Shown in pieces: positions 1 to 6,000 of a stretch of 7,202 nucleotides of DNA. The position numbers and the translations under genes are program-made. The notes under the pieces were generated by a model. The model saw nothing but the letters and a program-made list of their open reading frames with translations, searched no databases and was not told the DNA's origin. This stretch comes from an uncultured Ruminococcus sp. GTDB lineage: Bacteria > Bacillota_A > Clostridia > Oscillospirales > Ruminococcaceae. Numbering within the stretch: the first letter of the stretch is position 1; each line of letters opens with the position of its first letter. The stretch spans positions 1 to 7,202 of the forward strand of contig CAMOXW010000069.1 of the NCBI GenBank assembly GCA_946629405.1. The letters are read 5' to 3'.

Positions 1-141
1 AAGCTCAGAAAGTGCATGACTGAGAGAGCTAAGATACTTCCCAGACGCGTTACCGGTACCTGCGCTTTTCATCAGCGTGAACTTACAGTTGCTATCAAGA
101 GAGCAAGACACATCGCTCTGCTTCCTTATGTTAGCGATTGA
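1..141 (+). CDS. rpsR: 30S ribosomal protein S18, C-terminal part (5' end outside window)
   Basis: The first 46 codons read in frame 1 up to TGA at 139-141. They give the conserved C-terminal half of S18, including [11 protein letters not shown], an HQR-type segment and the ending [14 protein letters not shown]18 binds 16S rRNA in the platform of the small subunit next to S6. The tail finishes two residues (SD) after the family's usual LLPYV end, so the C-terminus is intact. The N-terminal portion, which carries the zinc-ribbon cysteines in some lineages, lies outside the window. In most bacteria rpsR follows rpsF and ssb in an operon. That part is not visible here, but the strong terminator just after the stop fits an operon end. 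Identification is very secure. Confidence 0.97.
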   Translation, partial: KLRKCMTERAKILPRRVTGTCAFHQRELTVAIKRARHIALLPYVSD

Positions 142-148
142 TCGTAAT

Positions 149-182
149 AAAGGGAGGCAGTATTGCCTCCCTTTGCTTTTTT
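149..182 (+). terminator. Rho-independent terminator of the rpsR operon
   Basis: An 11-bp perfect stem (149-159 with 164-174, AAAGGGAGGCA / TGCCTCCCTTT) encloses a GTAT tetraloop and is followed by GC and a run of six T (177-182). It starts 7 bases after the rpsR stop codon. Read on the other strand the hairpin is followed by a weaker TTTATTA, so it might also help stop transcription from the convergent small membrane protein gene. Confidence 0.93.
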
Positions 183-215
183 ATGTGACATAATATGCTG
201 CTGCTATGTAAAAGC

Positions 216-237
216 CGCTCCACGGCATCTCGGAGCG
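216..237 (-). terminator. Possible weak terminator for the DUF378-type gene
   Basis: Read on the minus strand, CGCTCC (237-232) can pair with GGAGCG (221-216) across a 10-base loop. It is followed by GC and only four T (213-210 region). It lies 12 bases past the stop codon of the small membrane protein. The short stem and short T run make it a weak candidate. The stronger hairpin at 149-174 could serve instead. Confidence 0.4.
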
Positions 238-249
238 CGCTTATCGGGG

Positions 250-471
250 TTACCGGTTTGAACTTGTATCGTATGCAAGCTCTTCGTCGCTCTTGAATAA
301 GAGCGATATGCACCACACAGCTGAGAGCGCTACAAGTATATAGAGCGCCCTGCTAACGATCGCTGCCGAGCCGCCAAAGAGCCATGCTATGATGTCAAGT
401 TCAAATATTCCTACCAAACCCCAGTTTATCCCTCCGATTATCAGAAGAATGAGAGCTAACTTGTTCCACAT
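250..471 (-). CDS. Small two-helix membrane protein, DUF378 (YuzA-like) family
   Basis: This gene encodes a 73-residue hydrophobic protein. A first membrane helix spans about residues 5-23 and carries the signature GGINWGLVG (13-21). A loop with FELDIIAWLFGG follows. The second helix, about 38-59, is preceded by the conserved SRALY segment. A short acidic/polar tail with SDEE ends the protein. This pattern, length and two-helix topology match DUF378 proteins, whose function is unknown. The ATG at 471 is chosen over an in-frame GTG at 480 because AGAGGTG (484-478 on the minus strand) lies 6 bases upstream of the ATG as a Shine-Dalgarno sequence, whereas the GTG is part of that sequence. The gene is divergent from the NERD gene and convergent with rpsR. 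No functional partner is evident. Confidence 0.87.
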   Translation of the reverse strand: MWNKLALILLIIGGINWGLVGIFELDIIAWLFGGSAAIVSRALYILVALSAVWCISLLFKSDEELAYDTSSNR

Positions 472-477
472 GGAGAA

Positions 478-484
478 CACCTCT
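478..484 (-). promoter_or_regulatory. Ribosome binding site that decides the start of the DUF378-type gene
   Basis: On the minus strand AGAGGTG stands 6 bases before the ATG at 471. The alternative GTG start at 480 overlaps this site, so the shorter 73-residue protein is preferred. Confidence 0.75.
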
Positions 485-500
485 TTGTCAGGGATTTTGC

Positions 501-514
501 GACGCTTTCGCGTC
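501..514. repeat. Short inverted repeat in the divergent intergenic region
   Basis: GACGC (501-505) and GCGTC (510-514) form a perfect 5-bp inverted repeat around TTTC. It lies between the divergent DUF378-type and NERD genes. It has no adjoining T run toward either gene, so it is not an obvious terminator. It could be a small operator or a leader hairpin of the minus-strand transcript. Confidence 0.35.
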
Positions 515-538
515 TGATAGTATTATTGCTTTATATTT

Positions 539-551
539 CTGAATTATTCAG
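539..551. promoter_or_regulatory. 13-bp palindrome CTGAATTATTCAG upstream of the NERD gene (possible operator)
   Basis: This is a perfect 6-bp inverted repeat around a single central T. It ends 6 bases before the NERD ribosome binding site and lies in the space shared with the divergent small membrane protein gene. The form resembles a dimeric regulator site, but the element occurs only once here and no regulator is visible, so an operator role is inferred. Confidence 0.35.
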
Positions 552-568
552 TAAATCAGGAGAAAATT

Positions 569-1186
569 ATGGAAACTAAAACTATACTCATTATCATAGG
601 CGTTCTCGTTGCAATTCTCTTTATAGTCACCCTGCTCACCCATTTCAGCAAGGGCAAGCGCAAAGGCAGAGCTGCTGAGCGCAAGGTCGCCGGTATCATC
701 AAAAAGCTCGGAAAAAATGATAATGTGCGTATCATGAACAACGTCTTCCTCCCACTCTACCGCAAGACCTGCGAGATAGACCACCTTGTTTTCGGACGGT
801 TCGGCGTGCTCGTTGTTGAGACAAAGGGGATCTCCGGTACAGTTTCCGGAAAGGGTAAGAAGCTTGAACACAAAATGGGCGAGATCACCCACAAGCTCTA
901 TAACCCCGAGCTCCAGAACAAGACACATATCGACAACGTTACCCACCACCTCAAAAAGGGCGGATATGACAACGTCCCGGTATACGGCGCTGTTGTTTTC
1001 GCTGACAAGGACATAAAGCTCGAGGCGAACTGCGGCATGAAGATCGACCAGTTCAAGGACTATTTCAGCAAGCTGAAGGATGCCGGCTGCAATCAGGATA
1101 TCCTTCTTCACTACTTCGAGGGTATCAGGGTCACAAACCCGGTAAGGAAGTTCTTCCACCGCTTCAATAAGAAAGACTGGGACTGA
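569..1186 (+). CDS. Membrane-anchored NERD (nuclease-related) domain protein
   Basis: This is a 205-residue protein. Residues about 5-25 form one hydrophobic helix, followed by the basic stretch KGKRKGR (28-34), which predicts an N-out anchor with the domain in the cytoplasm. Residues about 33-130 match the NERD pattern: GRAAE (E37), an amphipathic KVAGIIKKLG, NNVFLPL, EIDHLVFGRFGVLVVETKGISG, then a downstream NPELQNKTH. D71 in IDH, E84 and K86 in ETK, and Q116 fit the PD-(D/E)xK-like core proposed for NERD. NERD proteins are thought to be nuclease-related, but activity is seldom shown and the biological role here is unknown. The rest (about 130-205) is a charged C-terminal extension without a motif I recognise. 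The start is supported by AGGAGA (558-563), 5 bases upstream. It is a single-gene unit ending at a shared terminator. Confidence 0.88.
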   Translation: METKTILIIIGVLVAILFIVTLLTHFSKGKRKGRAAERKVAGIIKKLGKNDNVRIMNNVFLPLYRKTCEIDHLVFGRFGVLVVETKGISGTVSGKGKKLEHKMGEITHKLYNPELQNKTHIDNVTHHLKKGGYDNVPVYGAVVFADKDIKLEANCGMKIDQFKDYFSKLKDAGCNQDILLHYFEGIRVTNPVRKFFHRFNKKDWD

Positions 1187-1198
1187 TAAGGTATAATA

Positions 1199-1231
1199 AA
1201 AAGGACTGCCGCAGTGTGCAGCAGTCCTTTT
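1199..1231. terminator. Bidirectional terminator between the NERD and HPr-like genes
   Basis: An 11-bp stem (1199-1209 AAAAGGACTGC with 1221-1231 GCAGTCCTTTT) has an 11-base loop. On the plus strand the T run follows the stem after the NERD stop. On the minus strand it reads CAGTCCTTTTTATTAT after the HPr-like stop, a better T tract. It lies 12 bases past the NERD stop codon and 8 bases past the HPr-like stop codon. Confidence 0.9.
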
Positions 1232-1239
1232 GCTTTGAC

Positions 1240-1470
1240 TTACTTTACGATGAACTTTTCGATGTCCTTGAGGAACTGTTCAGCATCGTCGGTGTGAGCG
1301 TTGAGCTGGATAGGCTTTGAAAGGTCGAGGCTGAAAATACCCATTATGGACTTTGCATCTACGGCATATCTTCCGGAAACGAGGTCGATATCAAAGTCGT
1401 AGTGCATAACGATCGTGACAAAGTCCTTCACGTCGTTGATCGTCTGTAAAAATACAGTTGTCTTAGTCAT
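1240..1470 (-). CDS. HPr-like protein lacking the phospho-accepting histidine
   Basis: This is a 76-residue protein with the size and fold signature of HPr, the phosphocarrier of the sugar phosphotransferase system. The central part, YDFDIDLVSGRYAVDAKSIMGIFSL (24-48), aligns without gaps to the HPr segment around the regulatory serine, and S41 in KSIMG corresponds to Ser46 of Bacillus HPr. The GIHARPA active-site loop is absent. In an ungapped alignment the position of His15 is T10 and that of Arg17 is N12, within FLQTINDVKDF. It therefore cannot carry phosphate on His15 in the normal way, but it could keep a Ser46-type role, for example binding a partner such as CcpA or being phosphorylated by HPr kinase. 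That is inference. The start is firm: ATG at 1470 with AGGAGGT 6 bases upstream. No other PTS gene is nearby. Confidence 0.85.
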   Translation of the reverse strand: MTKTTVFLQTINDVKDFVTIVMHYDFDIDLVSGRYAVDAKSIMGIFSLDLSKPIQLNAHTDDAEQFLKDIEKFIVK

Positions 1471-1476
1471 ATTCTT

Positions 1477-1483
1477 ACCTCCT
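1477..1483 (-). promoter_or_regulatory. Strong ribosome binding site of the HPr-like gene
   Basis: On the minus strand AGGAGGT is a near-perfect match to the anti-Shine-Dalgarno sequence, 6 bases before the ATG. It suggests high translation of this small protein. Confidence 0.85.
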
Positions 1484-1520
1484 GTGTTATTGCGCGTTTT
1501 TTCTTATTTATTTCTTTCTT

Positions 1521-1542
1521 TTGCGGTATGGCCTTACCGCAA
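1521..1542. promoter_or_regulatory. TTGCGGTA inverted repeat across the predicted start site (operator or 5' hairpin)
   Basis: TTGCGGTA (1521-1528) and TACCGCAA (1535-1542) form a perfect 8-bp inverted repeat around TGGCCT. It begins 4 bases downstream of the -10 of the HPr-like gene promoter, so it overlaps the predicted first transcribed base. It could be a repressor site, or it could form a stem-loop at the extreme 5' end of the mRNA, which is known to stabilise some Firmicute transcripts. A third copy at 1582-1589 favours the DNA-site reading. Confidence 0.6.
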
Positions 1543-1546
1543 CTAT

Positions 1547-1575
1547 ATAATAACATTAATACCCCCCATTGTCAA
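1547..1575 (-). promoter_or_regulatory. Sigma-70/SigA-type promoter for the HPr-like gene
   Basis: On the minus strand a perfect -35 TTGACA (1575-1570) and a -10 TATTAT (1552-1547) are separated by exactly 17 bases. The predicted transcript starts near 1540 and would have a leader of about 70 bases, A-rich and ending in the strong ribosome binding site. Copies of TTGCGGTA lie directly upstream of the -35 and across the predicted start, suggesting regulation. Confidence 0.82.
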
Positions 1576-1580
1576 GCCGT

Positions 1581-1589
1581 TTACCGCAA
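1581..1589 (-). promoter_or_regulatory. Third TTGCGGTAA box, upstream of the -35 of the HPr-like promoter
   Basis: TTGCGGTAA on the minus strand (1589-1581) repeats the box at 1542-1534 exactly, over nine bases and in the same orientation, 47 bases away. It ends 5 bases upstream of the TTGACA -35 element. On the plus strand it overlaps TTACCG (1581-1586), which stands 17 bases from TATAAA (1604-1609), a possible promoter for the divergent mtaB. Confidence 0.55.
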
Positions 1590-1609
1590 ATTCGTCAATT
1601 TAGTATAAA
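1581..1609 (+). promoter_or_regulatory. Candidate promoter toward mtaB
   Basis: TTACCG (1581-1586) and TATAAA (1604-1609) are spaced by 17 bases. The -10 matches consensus well, the -35 only in three of six positions. It would give a leader of roughly 120 bases before mtaB. The stretch 1610-1739 is AT-rich with no coding sequence and offers other weak candidates, so this assignment is uncertain. Confidence 0.35.
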
Positions 1610-1739
1610 TGATTAGCCGTGAAAGGCGCAAATTTTATTAATAGCGGATAACTATTTAGACTGCATAAAAATACTGTGTGAAATTTGTGCAAATTGCTTA
1701 TGAAAATTATGAGTTCTTCGTGTGATAATAAGGTGAAAT

Positions 1740-3056
1740 ATGTATAAAGTATTATTTATGACTTTCGGCTGCAAGGTCAATCACTATGAGAGCGAGTGCC
1801 TGAAGGAGCTTTTCCGTCAGCGCGGCTGGGAAACTGTCTCTGAGGGCTGCTGCGATGCCGTCATTATCAATTCGTGTACCGTCACGGCTTCAGGTGACAG
1901 CCGTGTGTTTACAGCGCTGAGGCGTGCAAGATCGGAATATCCCGATTCTGCGATAGTTCTGACCGGCTGCTACCCTCAGGCTGACCCGGAGGGCGCAGCA
2001 AAGCTCGGCGCTGCCGATATAATCTGCGGCACAAAGGACAGGGGACTCATCCCCGCTATGGTCGAGGACTTTCTCAGTGAACGCCGGCGGAGGATATGGC
2101 TCCCGCAGCACAGCAGGGGAGAGATCTTTGAGCCTATGAAGTGTACGCGGTACGAGGACAATACCCGAGCCTTCGTGAAAATTCAGGACGGCTGCGACCG
2201 CTTCTGTACCTACTGCATAATCCCGTATGCAAGAGGAAGATGCCGCTCAAAGCCTCTTGATCTGCTCCGCGAGGAAGCCTCGGAGATCGCTGCGAACGGC
2301 GTTAAGGAGATCGTTCTGTCGGGTATCAATCTTGCCTTCTACGGCGCGGAGTGGGGACTTTCCCTTGCGGACGCTGCCGAAGCAGTTGCCGGTATTCCGG
2401 GCATTGATCGGGTAAGGCTCAGCTCTCTTGAACCCGAGATGATGACGGACGGTCAGCTTGAAAGACTTGCCGCACTCCCGGAAATGTGCCCGCAGTTCCA
2501 CCTATCTCTCCAGAGCGGCTGCTCCCGGACACTCAAAGCAATGAGCCGCCATTATACCGCAGAGGAGTATTTTGAGCTGACGGAGAGGATCCGCCGCTTC
2601 TTCCCAGAGTGTACGTTCACCACGGACGTTATGGTCGGCTTCCCGCAGGAGTCCGAGGAGGACTTCGCACAGTCGGTCAGCTTCGTAAAAAGGGTCGGCT
2701 TCTCAAAGGTCCACGTCTTCCGCTACTCACGCAGACCCGGCACTCCTGCCGATAAAATGCCCGGTCAGATAAGCGAGAGCGTCAAGACCGACCGCTGGCG
2801 GCGGATGACTGCTGCCGCAGACGAGGCGAGGGAGAATTACCTGAGAAGCCTCGTCGGGCGCACTGTCCCGGTGCTTTTTGAGCGCGAGAATTCTCCCGAT
2901 TTCCACCAGGGACACGCTCCTGATATGACCCTCGTAAAAATTTCTCGAAAAAATCCTGAAAAAAGTTTGCGTAATCGGATAATTAGTGTTATAATAGAAG
3001 TAGCCGGTCACGATCACTGCACCGGCAGAATTGCTGATGACAATATTATGGACTGA
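1740..3056 (+). CDS. mtaB: tRNA (N6-L-threonylcarbamoyladenosine(37)-C2)-methylthiotransferase MtaB
   Basis: This 438-residue radical SAM enzyme converts t6A at position 37 of ANN-decoding tRNAs to ms2t6A in the cytoplasm. Domains in order are as follows. The N-terminal methylthiotransferase domain (about 1-115) has the three cluster cysteines C11 (TFGCKVN), C46 (NSCTVT) and C77 (TGCYPQ). The radical SAM domain (about 135-365) has CDRFCTYC, with C152, C156 and C159 binding the second 4Fe-4S cluster, plus IPYARG, LSGINL and LSLQSG segments. The C-terminal TRAM domain (about 370-435, VGRTVPVLFERE, GHAPDMTLVKI) binds tRNA. The opening MTFGCKVN and the GHAPD TRAM pattern favour MtaB over MiaB or RimO. 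The ATG at 1740 is supported by AAGGTG (1730-1735). All six cysteines are present and the length is normal. The last 130 bases are noticeably A/T-rich and seem to contain the purL promoter. Confidence 0.94.
   Translation: MYKVLFMTFGCKVNHYESECLKELFRQRGWETVSEGCCDAVIINSCTVTASGDSRVFTALRRARSEYPDSAIVLTGCYPQADPEGAAKLGAADIICGTKDRGLIPAMVEDFLSERRRRIWLPQHSRGEIFEPMKCTRYEDNTRAFVKIQDGCDRFCTYCIIPYARGRCRSKPLDLLREEASEIAANGVKEIVLSGINLAFYGAEWGLSLADAAEAVAGIPGIDRVRLSSLEPEMMTDGQLERLAALPEMCPQFHLSLQSGCSRTLKAMSRHYTAEEYFELTERIRRFFPECTFTTDVMVGFPQESEEDFAQSVSFVKRVGFSKVHVFRYSRRPGTPADKMPGQISESVKTDRWRRMTAAADEARENYLRSLVGRTVPVLFERENSPDFHQGHAPDMTLVKISRKNPEKSLRNRIISVIIEVAGHDHCTGRIADDNIMD
2967..2995 (+). promoter_or_regulatory. 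Extended -10 promoter for purL inside the end of mtaB
   Basis: A perfect TATAAT (2990-2995) is preceded by TG one base upstream (2987-2988), forming an extended -10. A weak -35 TTGCGT (2967-2972) lies at 17 bases. Upstream, 2935-2964 is rich in A runs, like an UP element. The site is within the mtaB TRAM coding region and about 95 bases ahead of the purL start, and no terminator separates the genes. The assignment rests on sequence match only. Confidence 0.65.
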
Positions 3057-3082
3057 ACGGCGGATGCCTGCCGTCCGGTCAG
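3003..3082 (+). promoter_or_regulatory. Structured leader of the purL mRNA
   Basis: Downstream of the predicted promoter are two hairpins. The first pairs GCCGGT (3003-3008) with ACCGGC (3021-3026). The second pairs 3057-3063 with 3068-3074 around ATGC and can be extended by CTGA (3053-3056) with TCAG (3079-3082). CCGGTCA occurs twice (3004-3010 and 3075-3081), so ACCGG at 3021-3025 could pair with either copy. The second hairpin ends 3 bases before the ribosome binding site. I do not recognise a known riboswitch here, and regulation is only a possibility. Confidence 0.35.
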
Positions 3083-3085
3083 ATT

Positions 3086-3090
3086 GGAGA
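3086..3090 (+). promoter_or_regulatory. Ribosome binding site that decides the purL start
   Basis: GGAGA stands 5 bases before the ATG at 3096. An in-frame TTG at 3084 would add four residues but overlaps this site, so ATG 3096 is preferred. Confidence 0.75.
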
Positions 3091-3095
3091 TAAGT

Positions 3096-6000
3096 ATGTC
3101 CGTATTCAGAATTTACGTTGAAAAGAAACCTGAGTTCGCCGTGGAAGCACAGTCCGTGTTAAGCGATGTCAGAACCGCCCTGAGACTCGATCTAACAGGT
3201 CTGAGGATCCTCAACCGCTATGATGCTGACAAGCTCAGCGAGGAGGACTTCAAGGCTGCAATAAGCACAGTTTTCTCTGAGCCTGCCGTTGATCTGGTCT
3301 ACAATGAAATGCCCAGAACAGGCGAGACCGACCGTATTTTCGCCGTTGAGTACCTCCCCGGTCAGTTCGACCAGAGAGCTGACAGCTGCGAGCAGTGCAT
3401 CCAGATACTCCGTCAGGGCGAACGCTGCCGCGTGAGAAACGCAAGGGTCTATATAGTTTCAGGTCATCTTACCGACGAGGAATTCGAGAGGCTCAAGCAC
3501 TATATCATCAACCCCGTTGAGAGCCGTGAGGCTTCGCTCGAAACTGTAAAGACCCTCGATACAAACTACGAGATCCCTACGACTGTTGAGACCCTCGAGG
3601 GCTTCACAAAGCTCAATGCGATAGGTCTTCACGCCTTTGTGGACAAGTTCGGACTCGCTATGGACTATGACGATATAAAGTTCTGTCAGGAATATTTCCG
3701 CAATGAGGAACACCGTGATCCTACTATCACCGAGATAAGGATGATAGATACATATTGGTCTGACCACTGCCGCCATACCACCTTCCTCACCAATGTTGAA
3801 AAAGTTGACATAAAGACACCTTACATTAAGGATACCTACGATATGTACCTCAATGTCCGCGAGGAGCTCGGCAGGACTGACCGCCCCGTAACACTTATGG
3901 ATATCGGTACTCTTGCCGCAAAGAAGCTCAAGGCTGACGGACTTCTCCCCGACCTCGATGAGTCCGAGGAGATCAATGCCTGCTCAGTCAAGATAAAGGT
4001 CGATATCGACGGTAAGCTCGAGGACTGGATTCTCATGTTCAAGAACGAGACCCACAACCACCCCACAGAGATAGAGCCCTTCGGCGGCGCTGCTCCCTGC
4101 CCCGGAGGTGCTATCCGCGACCCGCTTTCCGGACGTTCATATGTTTATCAGGCAATGCGTGTTACCGGTGCTGCAAACCCGCTCGTTCCTGTTGAGGACA
4201 CTATAAAGGGCAAGCTCCCCCAGAGAAAGATCACTGTCGGCGCTGCCAACGGATACAGCTCCTACGGCAACCAGATAGGACTTGCTACCGGTCACGTTGC
4301 TGAGGTATACCACCCCGGATACGTCGCCAAGAGAATGGAGATAGGCGCAGTTCTCGGCGCTGCTCCGGCTGAGAATATCAGGAGAGAACGCCCTGTTGCA
4401 GGCGATGTTGTTATCCTTCTCGGCGGAAAGACAGGCCGTGACGGCTGCGGCGGCGCTACAGGCTCATCCAAGTCACATACCCTCGAATCCCTCGAAAGCT
4501 GCGGTGCAGAGGTTCAGAAGGGCAATCCGCCCGAGGAGAGAAAGCTGCAGAGGCTTTTCCGCAATCCCGAGGTAACTAAGCTCATCAAGCGCTGCAATGA
4601 CTTCGGTGCAGGCGGCGTTTCCGTTGCTATAGGCGAGCTTACCGACGGCCTTATCATCAACCTCAATGCCGTTCCCAAGAAGTACGACGGTCTGGACGGC
4701 ACTGAGATAGCTATTTCCGAGTCTCAGGAGAGAATGGCTGTTGTAGTTGCTCCTGAGGATGTTGACAAGTTCATGGAGGAGGCTGCACGCGAGAACCTCG
4801 AGGCTACCATTGTGGCTGACGTTGTTGACGAGCCGCGCCTGAAGATGAACTGGAACGGCAATACCATTGTTGACCTTTCACGCGAATTCCTCAACTCCAA
4901 CGGTGCTCCGAAGTTTACCGACATCGAGGTCGAGGCTCCTGCCGGAAGCGCAGATGATGAGCCCTCCGACAGCGCTGAATCGTGGACTGAGCTCATGGCT
5001 AACCTCAATGTATGCTCACAGAAGGGACTTGTTGAGAAGTTCGACTCCACTATCGGCGCCGGCACGGTACTCATGCCCTACGGCGGCGCTTACCAGATGA
5101 CTCCCTCGCAGGCTATGGCTGCTAAGATACCCGTTCTCACCGGTGAGACAAATACCTGCTCGCTCATGGGCTGGGGCTATAATCCTGATATTTCCGAGAA
5201 ATCGCCTTACCACGGCGCTATGCTCGCTGTCGTTGAATCTATCGCTAAGGTAGTTGCTGCCGGCGGTACCTATAAGAAGTGCTGGCTCACCTTCCAGGAA
5301 TACTTCGAGCGCACTCAGAATGACCCCCGCCGCTGGGGCAAGCCTATGGCTGCCCTTCTCGGAGCATTCAAGGCTCAGCTCGAGCTCGGCTGCGGTTCTA
5401 TAGGCGGTAAGGACTCGATGTCCGGTACCTTCGAGAATATCGACGTTCCGCCTACGCTCGTTTCCTTCGCGGTATCTACTGCAAAGGCTGACAAGATAGT
5501 TTCAACAGAATTCAAGACAGGAAATTCCGAGGTCATCCTCATTACCCCCGAATACGACGAGAATGGTCTGCCGGTATTCGACAGCATCCGCTCCTGCTTT
5601 GAGAAGGTCGAGAAGATAATCGCTGACGGCAGAGCCAATGCAGCATGGACGCTCGGCTACGGCGGTATCGCTGAGGGTATCGCAAAAATGTGCTTCGGCA
5701 ACAAGCTCGGCTTCGAGTTCAGTACAAGACTTTCCGCAAAGCAGCTCTTCAGACCTTGCTACGGCAGCTTCATCATCGAGCTCATCGGCAGCGCTCAGGA
5801 GGGCGAGAATGTCATCGGACGCACGCTCCCGGATTACAAGATATCCACTATGGACTATACCGTCAGCCTCGACAGCCTCCAGCGAGTATGGGAGGGCAAG
5901 CTCGAGCCGGTATTCCCGTGCCGTATAAAGACAACCGACGCTACACCGGAGGTTTATTCCAATACAGACAGGCTCCACCTCACTGCCTCTATCAAGGCTG

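Noticed and set aside
548..1159. A 203-codon minus-strand frame opposite the NERD gene
   Set aside because: It mirrors the NERD gene almost exactly. The plus-strand frame has a helix, a recognised domain and a good ribosome binding site, while the minus-strand product has none of these.
1722..1728. TGTGATAAT resembling an extended -10 just before mtaB
   Set aside because: Transcription from it would start about 5 bases before the ATG and leave out the AAGGTG ribosome binding site, so it is unlikely to be the working promoter.
3084..3095. Earlier TTG start for purL adding four residues
   Set aside because: The TTG overlaps the GGAGA ribosome binding site that serves the ATG at 3096 and has no site of its own at a suitable distance.
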